47,540 nt of DNA, from NCBI GenBank assembly GCA_964525785.1, contig CAZGIX010000010.1:1-47540 (forward strand), written 5' to 3'. The notes beneath the pieces are model-generated. The model searched no databases, was not told the origin of the DNA, and saw nothing but the letters and a program-made list of their open reading frames with translations. Below, in pieces: positions 14,636-23,145 of the stretch. This DNA is from JAQBDA01 sp964525785. Lineage in GTDB: Bacteria > Chloroflexota > Anaerolineae > Anaerolineales > UBA4823. Position 1 is the stretch's first letter. Each line of letters opens with the position of its first letter. The translations under genes and the position numbers were made by a program.

Positions 14636-16747
14636 TTATTCCTCAAGCGCCAGGCGCATATCGATGGCGATCGCGCCTTGCCCACGCGGGTAAACCATCA
14701 GGGGATTGATATCCAGCTCGGTGATCTCGGGAAAATCCATCACAAGCTGAGCAACACGAAGCAAAGCGTCGATAATGGCCTGCTTATCGGCGGCTGGTTT
14801 ACCGCGCACGCCATCCAGCAGGGCATGAGCGCGGATCTCCGATAACATCTCACCGGCCTCCTGTTCGGAGAACGGAGCAATGCGGAAGGTGACGTCTTTC
14901 AGGGTTTCTACGTATATGCCGCCCAGACCGAAAGTGACCAGCGGACCAAACTGGGGATCCCGGTTCATGCCCACCAGCACTTCGATTCCACCTTCCGGTA
15001 CCATCTCCTGCACCAGGCAGCCCAGGATGCGCGCTTCGGGCACGTAGCGCTGCGCCCTGTAGACCATCAGCTCGAAGGCATCCCGCACCTGTTCGGCGTT
15101 CTGGAGATCCACTTTCACACCTCCCACATCGGTCTTGTGGAGGATGTCTGGGGAGGCGATTTTCAGCACCACCGGGTAGCCGATCTGGGAGGCTATCGCT
15201 ACGGCTTTATCGGGATCCTCCGCCACCTGGGATTTGGGTATCTTCAGCCCGTATGCTTCCATGACTGCTTTGGCTTCGAAATCGCCGATGGTTACCCGGC
15301 CCTCCGAACGCACGCGGGCGAAAACCTGCTCGACAGGCGCCCGGTTCGCATCCAGGTGGACGAATTCCGGGAGGGGACGGCGGTGGATCTCGCGCGCATC
15401 TGCCATAGCCCGAAAGGCGCCAGCTGCGCGTTCCGGGAATGGGTAGTTGGGCACGCTGAACTGGTTGAGGATGTTGATGCCGGGCAGGACACGCGCTTCG
15501 CCCATAAAGCATGCCAGGATAGGTTTTGTCGATTCGGAAGCCAGACTCCCGACTTCACGGGCGGTTTCCTCGATCTCGGTCATCGCCTGGGGAGTCAGCA
15601 GCACCAGCAGTCCATCCACATTTGGATCGGAAAGGACAGTCTTGAGGGCGAACTGGTAACGGTCAGAGCGTGCATCGCCCAGCACGTCGACCGGGTTCGC
15701 CGCGCTGGCAGCATCCGGCAGGTATTGTTCGAGAGCGTGGATGGTCTCGTTCTGGAAGCGGGCCATACCTAATCCGGCGCGCTCGAGGGCATCTGTTGCC
15801 AGGATGCCTGGTCCGCCGGCATTGGTGATGATAGCGATGCGGTCACCCGCCAGCGGCGGCTGATAGCCGATCGCCAGGGCCATATCGAACAACGATTCCA
15901 TCGATTCGGCCCTTATGATCCCTGCCTGGTGGAAAGCTGCCTGGTAGGCCTGCTCGGAGCCTGCCAGTGAGCCGGTGTGCGAGGAGACTGCCCGCGAGCC
16001 GGATTGGGTCACTCCGGATTTGATGGCGATGACCGGCATACGGCGCGTGACCTTCCGGGCAACACGGATAAACTCCTGCCCGTTGGGCAGGCCTTCGCTG
16101 TAGATCATGATGACCCGGGTATGCTCGTCATGCTCCCATGCCTTGAGCAGGTCGGTCTCGCTCACATCGGCCTTGTTGCCCAGGCTGACGAACTTGGATA
16201 GCCCCAGGCGACCTGCCAGGGCAATATCCAGCACAGCGGTGCCCAGCGCGCCGGATTGGGACATGAAAGCCATTGGACCGCTGGGTGGTGTGCCGGCTGC
16301 GAAGGAGGCGTTCAATGGGGTAAACGTGTCGATGACACCCAGGCAGTTCGGTCCAATCAGCCGGATTTTATACTCCCGGGCGATCTGGACCAGCTCCATC
16401 TCCCGCTCCAGCCCTTCCATGCCGGCTTCACGGAACCCGGCGCTGATCACGATTGCCGCGGGAATGCCTTTTTCACCGCATAATCGCAGCGCTTCAGGCA
16501 CGTGTTGGTAGGGGATGACGATCACTGCCAGATCGATCTTTCCCGGCACGTCCAGGACGCTCGAATATGCCGGGTAGCCCAGGATCTCCCCGCTGCCGGG
16601 ATTGATCGGATAGACTTTACCCTTCTTAACGTAGCCGCCATCGACCAGGTTTTTCAGGACCGCATGGCCGAGCTTTGCCGGATTGGTGGATGCGCCGATG
16701 ACTGCAATGGATTCCGGCTCAAAAAATACTTTCAGCTTCGATGTCAT
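14636..16747 (-). CDS. Acetate-CoA ligase (ADP-forming), fused alpha-beta subunits
   Basis: 703 residues. Domains: CoA-binding Rossmann (about 7-130, ESIAVIGASTNPAKLGHAVL), succinyl-CoA-ligase-like domains (about 150-460) with the phospho-relay His in SSHTGSLAGSEQAY, and a C-terminal ATP-grasp domain (about 480-700) with VVLKIASPDILHKTDVGGV, FGLGGIYVETLKDV and ELDINPLMVYPRG. The enzyme turns acetyl-CoA (or other acyl-CoA), ADP and phosphate into acetate, CoA and ATP, a substrate-level phosphorylation step of fermentative metabolism. The start overlaps the upstream gene by 4 bp (ATGA). The DRTGG gene follows after 16 bp. Acyl specificity cannot be fixed from sequence. Confidence 0.93.
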   Translation of the reverse strand: MTSKLKVFFEPESIAVIGASTNPAKLGHAVLKNLVDGGYVKKGKVYPINPGSGEILGYPAYSSVLDVPGKIDLAVIVIPYQHVPEALRLCGEKGIPAAIVISAGFREAGMEGLEREMELVQIAREYKIRLIGPNCLGVIDTFTPLNASFAAGTPPSGPMAFMSQSGALGTAVLDIALAGRLGLSKFVSLGNKADVSETDLLKAWEHDEHTRVIMIYSEGLPNGQEFIRVARKVTRRMPVIAIKSGVTQSGSRAVSSHTGSLAGSEQAYQAAFHQAGIIRAESMESLFDMALAIGYQPPLAGDRIAIITNAGGPGILATDALERAGLGMARFQNETIHALEQYLPDAASAANPVDVLGDARSDRYQFALKTVLSDPNVDGLLVLLTPQAMTEIEETAREVGSLASESTKPILACFMGEARVLPGINILNQFSVPNYPFPERAAGAFRAMADAREIHRRPLPEFVHLDANRAPVEQVFARVRSEGRVTIGDFEAKAVMEAYGLKIPKSQVAEDPDKAVAIASQIGYPVVLKIASPDILHKTDVGGVKVDLQNAEQVRDAFELMVYRAQRYVPEARILGCLVQEMVPEGGIEVLVGMNRDPQFGPLVTFGLGGIYVETLKDVTFRIAPFSEQEAGEMLSEIRAHALLDGVRGKPAADKQAIIDALLRVAQLVMDFPEITELDINPLMVYPRGQGAIAIDMRLALEE

Positions 16748-17457
16748 TTGTTCTCGATGGTAATCAACACAGTGGTTTTAGCGCCTCCCGAGGCGGTTGT
16801 CAGGACTACGGATGCCCTGCGGTCAGGCTTCTCAAATTGGAGGTTAGCAACCGCTTCTGTTTCTACCCAATCCAGTTCTACCTTACTCCAGCCATTGAGC
16901 GGCATCTGATTCTTGTAGAACTCAACTGCCTGCGTGTATAGCATGGGGGTAACATAGGAAACCATCTCGGGAGATTGGTAGAACATCTCTTTCTCCCCTT
17001 CGATGAGCGGGATGTCTGCCGGCGCGCCGCCCTGTGCGGATTGGGTGATATAGGCTCGGGCAGTCGCGATCATGCCGGGACCCTCCTGGGTTGCCACGGC
17101 CATGACGGTCTCTATCAGGCCCGGGCCCTGATCGGTGGCAAAAGCTTGAGCGGTTGCCATCAGGCCCGGACCCTGTTCAGTGGCAAACGCCTGGGCAGTC
17201 GACAGCAATCCGCTCTCATCCGCCTGGGTTGCCAGCGCCTGGGCAGTCTGCATCAGACCTGAACCGCCTACCTGAGTGGTGATAGCCCGGACGGTGCCCA
17301 GCAGGTCACGTCCTTCCTGGACATCGGTGGCAATTGAGACAGCGGTAGATCGAACGGTATCGGCACGTTCACCGATGCCTCCCAGGGCCTGGCAGGCGAT
17401 GGTCAGGATAATCATCACAGCCAGGATCCAAATAAACTTGAGTGAGTTTGATCGCAT
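16744..17457 (-). CDS. Membrane-anchored protein with TAQAFAT tandem repeats, function unknown
   Basis: 237 residues from the ATG at 17457, which has AAGGAGG eight bases upstream; the longer open frame is not needed. A hydrophobic N-terminal segment (FIWILAVMIILTIACQALGG) is a membrane anchor or a marginal lipoprotein signal (TIAC). Residues about 65-145 contain about five degenerate repeats of 15-16 residues built on GLMATAQAFATDQGP. The C-terminal domain (about 155-237, FYQSPEMVSYVTPMLYTQAV to the end) has alternating strands and includes MPLNGWSKVELDW. I do not recognise the family. The end overlaps the acetate-CoA ligase start by 4 bp, so translation is coupled, though a functional link is unclear. 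Confidence 0.8.
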   Translation of the reverse strand: MRSNSLKFIWILAVMIILTIACQALGGIGERADTVRSTAVSIATDVQEGRDLLGTVRAITTQVGGSGLMQTAQALATQADESGLLSTAQAFATEQGPGLMATAQAFATDQGPGLIETVMAVATQEGPGMIATARAYITQSAQGGAPADIPLIEGEKEMFYQSPEMVSYVTPMLYTQAVEFYKNQMPLNGWSKVELDWVETEAVANLQFEKPDRRASVVLTTASGGAKTTVLITIENK

Positions 17458-17594
17458 GGAAATATCCTCCTTGCACCTACTGGGCACCAACAAGCCGTTC
17501 GTTGAAGACTGGCAGCCCTGGCAGTCCTCGATGTCCACCCAATTTGGTGGACGACCAAATTAGAGGCTTCACGATCTAAAATCTCTGGCGATGG

Positions 17595-18539
17595 TCAGCC
17601 AGAAGCACGGAAGTGGGGCAGGACTCCCGCCGCCAATCCCTCCAGACCCTCAAAGTCATCCAGGTCCAACCATTGTAGCATAACACGTTCCACGCCGGAT
17701 TCCTGCAGGATCCCCAGCTGGTCGACGATCTCGGACGATGTGCCGACGATGATGCCGCGCTGGCGCAGCCCATCCATGTCGGACTTGCCCGCCGTGCGCG
17801 TCTGGATTTTGCGACGCACTTCCCCTTCCTCACGTCCGAAGATGCAGCCGGTCATCAGGGAGCGGCGTATGCTGGCAGCCGGACGGTATTGGGCTTGAAG
17901 CAGCTCATCCAGGCGGCTGTTCAGAGCAGCAAAGCGCTCTGCGGTCACGATCACAGCATTCCACTCATCAGCGTAGCGAGCTGCCAGAGCCAACGTGCGC
18001 TGGATGCCGTTGCCTCCTACCAGCAAGGGCGGGCCATTTGGTCTTTGCGGGCGGGGGAGCAGAACGGCATCTCTCAGGTGGAAGAACTGTCCGGTGTAAT
18101 CCAGCGGCTGGTCGGATTTGAGCAGGTGGTGGATGATTTCCAGACCTTCTTCGAATCTCTGGAAGCGACTGGGTGGGTCCAACAGCTCCCAGCCGTAATT
18201 GCTGTGCTCACGCTCCTGCCAGCCGGCGCCGACGCCCAGAACGAGGCGGCCTGCAGATAGATCATCCACAGCCGCGGCCATGCGAGCGGTCAGAGTGGGA
18301 TGCCGGAAGGATACCGGGGTGACCAACGGACCAAATTCGATGCGGCGGGTATTGCTCGCCAGCCAAGTCAGGGAAATCCACAGCTCCAACGAGTCCAGGT
18401 CCGGCGGCTCGGCATTGGTGTAGTGATCTGAGCGGAACAGGCCTGCGAAACCCAGGTCCTCGGCTGCCTGGACGATCTTTTTCCAGCGCGGCCAGTCGAG
18501 GCCATTTTGACCTTCGATCATCAAGGCGACATCCAGCAT
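17595..18539 (-). CDS. LLM class flavin-dependent oxidoreductase (TIGR03560-like)
   Basis: 314 residues, bacterial-luciferase TIM-barrel fold. Conserved stretches: MIEGQNGLDWPRWKKIVQAA, GLFRSDHYTN, RIEFGPLVTPVSFRHP, DDLSAGRLVLGVGAGWQ, FEEGLEIIHHLL and PPLLVGGNG. Members use F420 or FMN to oxidise diverse substrates; which flavin is used here is uncertain. It starts 11 bp after the Lon-type protease gene, so the two are probably co-transcribed. A 137-bp gap with a small hairpin (17533-17552) but no T-tract separates it from the next gene downstream. Confidence 0.88.
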   Translation of the reverse strand: MLDVALMIEGQNGLDWPRWKKIVQAAEDLGFAGLFRSDHYTNAEPPDLDSLELWISLTWLASNTRRIEFGPLVTPVSFRHPTLTARMAAAVDDLSAGRLVLGVGAGWQEREHSNYGWELLDPPSRFQRFEEGLEIIHHLLKSDQPLDYTGQFFHLRDAVLLPRPQRPNGPPLLVGGNGIQRTLALAARYADEWNAVIVTAERFAALNSRLDELLQAQYRPAASIRRSLMTGCIFGREEGEVRRKIQTRTAGKSDMDGLRQRGIIVGTSSEIVDQLGILQESGVERVMLQWLDLDDFEGLEGLAAGVLPHFRASG

Positions 18540-18550
18540 AGTCTTACCCG

Positions 18551-21169
18551 CTACTCCTGGTCATTTCCCGGGGGAGGAATCTCTGGGATATCCCCGGGCA
18601 GCTCATCACCTGGGCGCTCGACAGGAGGTTGGTCCACCGGCAGATCTCCAGGCGGAGGCCCATCTGGAGGCTCTTCAACCGGCTCATCGCCGGTTTGCTC
18701 ATCTGCAGGTCCCTCGGAATCCGGATTGTCCTCTTCATCATCTCGCTTGTGCCTGCGTTCATCCACCTTAGAGAAATATTCCAGGCGGTCGAAAACGGTC
18801 TGGTTGAAGCTGCCCTCCGGATATGTACCATCTTCCTGGATTACCCCGGCGGGCATGCCGGTCAGCAACGGGATGCCATCATCCACGTGCTGGATGGCCC
18901 ATAAGTGAAATTGACCGCTCTCTACGGCGGCAACCACTTCATCGTTGAGCATCAGGTTGCCCAGGTTGTTTGCCGGAATGATCACCCCTTGTTCACCTGT
19001 CAGGCCCTTTATCTTACAGGTGGTGTAAAAACCCTCAATCTTCTCATTCAACCCGCCGCCCGGTTGGATCTGTCCGTGCTGGTTGATCGACCCGGTGACC
19101 GCTCGATCCTGGCGCAAGGGAACGTCCGCCACCGCGGAGAGCATGGCGTATAGCTCAGCAGCCGAAGCGCTGTCCCCCTCTATCCCTTCATAAGACTGCT
19201 CGAAGGTGATGCTGGCTGAGACGTTTAATGGCCGCTCCTGACCGTAGCGCTTATTCAGATAGCCGTTCAAGATCATGATGCCCTTGGTATGGATCGGTCC
19301 GCTGAGATCTGCCTGGCGTTCGATGTCGACAACACCGCCATGCCCCGGATAAGCCGAGACGGTCACCCGGTTGGTGCGACCGAAAGCATATTCACCCACA
19401 TAGGTAATCGATAAGGCATTGATCTGACCAACCACCTCTCCGCTTACCTCGATCATGATCGTGCCATCCTCGACCAGCTCCTGCAGGCGCTCTTCCAGCA
19501 GGTTGCTGCGGTAGGTGCCTTCTTGAATGGCTTTTTGAACGGCTTCACCGGAAACAGCAGCTTGATCCTGACCGGCTTCTTTCTTGGCCCAGTATGCAGC
19601 TTCGCGCACCAGGTCGGCGATTTTCCCAAAGCGGGTAGTGAGCTTCTTCTGGTCTTCTGCCATGCGTGAGCTGAACTCGACGATGCGCGCAATGGCCGTG
19701 TGGTGAAACGGCGGCAGATGGTTATCGTCTACGACCGACTTGACGAATAAACCATATTCTCTTTCTGTCTCAGCAGTTCTCTCCATAGTGGTGCCGAATT
19801 CGGCACGCACTTTGAAGAGCTTGGGAAAATCTTCATCGTACTGGCGCAGCAGGTAATACAGCAGCGGGGTTCCCACCATGACGATTTTGATGTTGAGGGG
19901 GATTGGCTCGGGTTCGAGCGTCACCGTGCTGATCAAGCCAAGCTGGTTAGCCAGCTCCACGATGCGCACCACACCATCTCGCAAGGCGCGCTTAAGACCC
20001 TCCCAGGCGTAGGGATTGTTCAGCAGCTCGCGCCCCGGCAGCACTAAATAACCGCCGTTTGCCAGATGCAGGGCGCCGGGTTGGATCATGCTGAAATCTG
20101 TGCGCGACACTCCCATGATGACTTCGTGCTCGATGCGTCCGAGCAGGTTCGTATAGGAGGGGTGGTTCTCGACAACCACCGGGGCGCCGGTATGTTGGCT
20201 GTGATCTACCAGGACGTTAACTTCATAGCGGCGGCTCAATTCTCGAGCCCCGCCCTGCACCGCCCGCTCGATGGGATTATCCGATTCTTTACTGGTGAAC
20301 TGGTCAGCATTGGCGACGATGTCGCCCCGGATATCCTCCAGGTGACCCTGAGCGCCAGGGAGACCTTCGTATTTTGTATTCAGGGCCTCCATGACCGGTC
20401 CCAGTGTAAACAGCACCGTGCGCTCATTGAGATCCTTAATGTGCTGGCTGGTCGATTTCTCGATCTCCCGCAGTCGCGCCAGGGATTTCTCAACTTCTTC
20501 CTGCAGCTTGCTCTGGAGCTGAGTCAGCTTGGCCTTCTGCTCTTCGGAGAGCGCTTCGATATCTTCCGGCTTGAGCGGTTTCCCCTGCACAGCCGGGACG
20601 AGCATAAATCCGAATGGGGTGCGCACCAGGAGAAAGTTATATTTTTCCACATGCTGCTGCAGGCGGATGAACTCAGCCTCCTGTCCTTTTTTCATCTCGC
20701 CAACCAACCGGTCGCGCTCCTGGGTATACTCATCGCTCTCGAACGCCCGGGTGACATCCGTTTCACAATGCTGGATCAAATCCTGGATATCGCGGGCGAA
20801 CTCGACGCCGCGCCCCGCCGGCAGGCGCAAAACCTTGGGGTGGCGCGGGCTGTCGAAATTGTTTACATAGCACCAGTCATCGGCGACCCCTTCAGCGGCG
20901 GCTTTTCGCTCCAGGTATTCTCGGCTCAATGTGGTGCGCCCGGAGCCTGAAAATCCCATGACGAAGGTGTTATAGCCCGGTCCCGCCAGCTCGCTGCCGA
21001 TCTCAAGCGAGCGGATGGCGCGCGGCTGCCCGATCACGTTTTCCAGGTCAGGCAGATCGTCGGTCGTCTCGAATCCCAGGCTGGTAGAGTCGCACAGGCG
21101 GCGCAGCTGTCCAGGCGCCAGTTCGCTGGCGGGCGTTATCGATGCGTCATCATCCATTATCCGGTTCAC
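18551..21169 (-). CDS. Lon-type ATP-dependent protease (AAA_32/LonB-like) with acidic Pro-rich tail
   Basis: 872 residues. The N-terminal AAA region has GFSGSGRTTLSREYL at Walker A, with Arg where Lys is usual, as in many AAA_32 members. A coiled-coil insertion at about 195-250 (EEQKAKLTQLQSKLQEEVEK) follows, then GALHLANGGYLVLPGRELL and the S16 protease domain with the catalytic Ser in EGDSASAAELYAMLS and Lys in GGLNEKIEGFY. The last 65 residues or so are an acidic Pro-rich tail (SEGPADEQTGDEPVEEPPDG and similar), unlike typical Lon ends and probably disordered. The GTG start overlaps the fbp stop by 4 bp (GTGA); an ATG at 21157 is an alternative. Role: degradation of misfolded or regulatory proteins. 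Confidence 0.93.
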   Translation of the reverse strand: MNRIMDDDASITPASELAPGQLRRLCDSTSLGFETTDDLPDLENVIGQPRAIRSLEIGSELAGPGYNTFVMGFSGSGRTTLSREYLERKAAAEGVADDWCYVNNFDSPRHPKVLRLPAGRGVEFARDIQDLIQHCETDVTRAFESDEYTQERDRLVGEMKKGQEAEFIRLQQHVEKYNFLLVRTPFGFMLVPAVQGKPLKPEDIEALSEEQKAKLTQLQSKLQEEVEKSLARLREIEKSTSQHIKDLNERTVLFTLGPVMEALNTKYEGLPGAQGHLEDIRGDIVANADQFTSKESDNPIERAVQGGARELSRRYEVNVLVDHSQHTGAPVVVENHPSYTNLLGRIEHEVIMGVSRTDFSMIQPGALHLANGGYLVLPGRELLNNPYAWEGLKRALRDGVVRIVELANQLGLISTVTLEPEPIPLNIKIVMVGTPLLYYLLRQYDEDFPKLFKVRAEFGTTMERTAETEREYGLFVKSVVDDNHLPPFHHTAIARIVEFSSRMAEDQKKLTTRFGKIADLVREAAYWAKKEAGQDQAAVSGEAVQKAIQEGTYRSNLLEERLQELVEDGTIMIEVSGEVVGQINALSITYVGEYAFGRTNRVTVSAYPGHGGVVDIERQADLSGPIHTKGIMILNGYLNKRYGQERPLNVSASITFEQSYEGIEGDSASAAELYAMLSAVADVPLRQDRAVTGSINQHGQIQPGGGLNEKIEGFYTTCKIKGLTGEQGVIIPANNLGNLMLNDEVVAAVESGQFHLWAIQHVDDGIPLLTGMPAGVIQEDGTYPEGSFNQTVFDRLEYFSKVDERRHKRDDEEDNPDSEGPADEQTGDEPVEEPPDGPPPGDLPVDQPPVERPGDELPGDIPEIPPPGNDQE

Positions 21170-22194
21170 CCATAGGTCTTTAGATATTGTTCGGCGGTCT
21201 CCACCAGCTCGCGGCTGCCGATGAAGAGCGGTGTGCGCTGGTGCAGCGATGCGGGTTGGATGTCCAGAATATTGCCCTTGCCGTTGGACGCATAGCCCCC
21301 GGCCTGTTCAGCGATAAATGCCAGCGGGATGGCTTCGTAGAGCAGGCGCAGCTTGCCCTCCGGTTTGGAAGGATCTTTTCGATCTGCAGGATAGTAGAAT
21401 ATCCCGCCGGAGAGCAGGTTGCGGTGGAAATCGCCTACCAGCGATCCAATATAGCGGGCAGACAGCGGCTTGCGCTCACCGTCCAATCCCTGGAGATGCC
21501 GGGTAAAGCGCTTCACTCCCTCGCTCCAATATTTTTCATAGCCCTGGTTGACGCTGAAGTACTTCCCTTCATCCGGGATGCGGATGTTATCGTGGGTCAA
21601 CAAGAACTCGCCCAGGCTGGGATCGAGGGTGAAACCATGCACGCCTGAGCCAGTTGTGTACACCAGCATGGTGCTGACACTGTAAATCAGGTAGCCGGCA
21701 ACCACCAGATTGCGCCCCGGCTGGAGGCAGTCTTCTAATGTCCCCGGACCATCTTTGGTGACCCGCCGGTATACCGAGAAGATGGTGCCGATTGTAGTGT
21801 TATAGTCGATATTGGACGAGCCATCCAGGGGATCGAACAGCAGGACATATTTTCCTAGCGGGTATTTTTCCGGAATGGGTATCAAGTCGGCATGCTCTTC
21901 AGATGCCATGGCTGCCAGGCGACCGGTGTGGTCATTAAAGCGGAAGATCGTCTGATCCGCCAGGCGGTCCAGCTTCATGACCTGCTCGCCCTGCACGTTG
22001 TACTCCTCCGTGCTACCCAGGACCTCGACCAGCCCGGCGCGCGCCGTGTGGCTGGCGATATACTTACCTGCCATCGCCAGGTCGTAGAGCAGATAGGTCA
22101 GGGTCCCGGTCGCTTCCGGGTGGATCTTCTGCTCTTCCAGGATATGCCGTTCAATGGTAGTGATGCGCATCAACTGCTGATCCGGATCGTACAT
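21166..22194 (-). CDS. fbp: Fructose-1,6-bisphosphatase class I
   Basis: 342 residues from the ATG at 22194, chosen for GGAGG five bases upstream over a longer open frame. The signature DPLDGSSNIDYNTTIGTIFS carries the metal and substrate residues. Other conserved parts: LTYLLYDLAMAGKYI, KLDRLADQTIFRFND, SMLVYTTGSGVHGFTLDP-like strand (VSTMLVYTTGSGVHGF) and YIGSLVGDFHRNLLSGGIFY. It removes the 1-phosphate of fructose-1,6-bisphosphate in gluconeogenesis. The stop overlaps the GTG start of the Lon-type protease gene, so the two are translationally coupled, an unusual pairing. Confidence 0.96.
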   Translation of the reverse strand: MYDPDQQLMRITTIERHILEEQKIHPEATGTLTYLLYDLAMAGKYIASHTARAGLVEVLGSTEEYNVQGEQVMKLDRLADQTIFRFNDHTGRLAAMASEEHADLIPIPEKYPLGKYVLLFDPLDGSSNIDYNTTIGTIFSVYRRVTKDGPGTLEDCLQPGRNLVVAGYLIYSVSTMLVYTTGSGVHGFTLDPSLGEFLLTHDNIRIPDEGKYFSVNQGYEKYWSEGVKRFTRHLQGLDGERKPLSARYIGSLVGDFHRNLLSGGIFYYPADRKDPSKPEGKLRLLYEAIPLAFIAEQAGGYASNGKGNILDIQPASLHQRTPLFIGSRELVETAEQYLKTYG

Positions 22195-22347
22195 TAATCC
22201 TCCTGCTGCCAAGGGTGTTGAAATACGAAGATAGTAGTATTTTACACGTTCCCCCGTACAATAACCGGTCAATTCATGCTGAATTTAGCACGCGCCAGGA
22301 CGAGCATATGGGGTGGTCGGTCACGCCGCAGGCAACCATCTGGGTAG

Positions 22348-23145
22348 TTAGTGGCGCGATCTGCTCCGCAGGCGCAGAGCCACTGCACGAACGATGGGGC
22401 CTGTCAGACTGCTCCGTCCCAGGGCCACGATCAGCCGGTAAGGAAGCCCCGGGATGCAGATCACCTTGTTTCTGTCGAGGGCTTTCAGCGATTCCTGAAC
22501 CACGTAATCGGCGTTCAGCCACAGGAAGCCAGGCAAGGGCACTCTGCGTATGCTGGCCAGCTCAGGAGAATCGTGGAACTCCGTCACCGTAAATCCAGGG
22601 CATAAGGCCTGCACCCGCACCCCACTATGATGGACATCAGCCTGCAGCGACTCGGAAAAAGCGACCAGGTAAGCTTTGGTGGCGTTGTAGGTCACATTCC
22701 CCCAGGGGATAAACGCTGCCACCGAGGCAACGTTGATGATCCCGCCCTTCTGGCGCGCCATCATGGCGGGCAGGGCGGCGTGCGCCAGCCTGACGCTGGC
22801 GATGACGTGCACCTGGATCATCTGTGCGTGTCTCTCAAATGGATTCTTGGTGAAAGGACCTGAGAATGAGAATCCGGCATTGTTCACCAAAAGGTCCAAT
22901 GCCTCACTGCTGGCGATGAGATCCTCTACCTGCTGCAGGTCGGCATCTACAGTCAAATCGGCGGTCAATGTCTTTATGGGGACAGCGTTGTTCGCCAGCT
23001 TGCCGGCCAGCTCCAGCAGGCGATCACCGCGCCGGGCGACCAGGATCAGTCCATAGCCTTGCATGGCCAACTGGCGCGCGAAGGCCGCGCCGATGCCGCT
23101 CGAAGCGCCGGTGATCAAAGCGGTCTTACCTGCCTCAGCGCTCAT
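22348..23145 (-). CDS. Short-chain dehydrogenase/reductase
   Basis: 265 residues, classical SDR. Motifs: TGASSGIGAAFARQLA (NAD(P) binding), LLVNNAGFSFSG, the catalytic Ser in INVASVAAFIP and YNATK (YxxxK). The Arg-rich turn after the second strand (VARRGDRLLEL) suggests NADP. The fusion-free C-terminus has a hydrophobic stretch ending RAVALRLRSRSRH, as in the DltE/YqjQ-like SDR group. The start overlaps the stop of the upstream DUF429-like gene by 4 bp (ATGA). Substrate unknown. Confidence 0.93.
   Translation of the reverse strand: MSAEAGKTALITGASSGIGAAFARQLAMQGYGLILVARRGDRLLELAGKLANNAVPIKTLTADLTVDADLQQVEDLIASSEALDLLVNNAGFSFSGPFTKNPFERHAQMIQVHVIASVRLAHAALPAMMARQKGGIINVASVAAFIPWGNVTYNATKAYLVAFSESLQADVHHSGVRVQALCPGFTVTEFHDSPELASIRRVPLPGFLWLNADYVVQESLKALDRNKVICIPGLPYRLIVALGRSSLTGPIVRAVALRLRSRSRH

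Noticed and set aside
17090..17260. Regularly spaced similar DNA words that might suggest a small CRISPR or tandem repeat array
   Set aside because: The period is 45-48 bp in frame and codes for TAQAFAT-type protein repeats with variable bases; there are no exact repeats with unique spacers.
20066..20950. Long plus-strand open frame (294 codons) opposite the Lon gene
   Set aside because: It lies wholly antisense to conserved protease sequence, has no family-like motifs, and is explained by GC-rich third positions.
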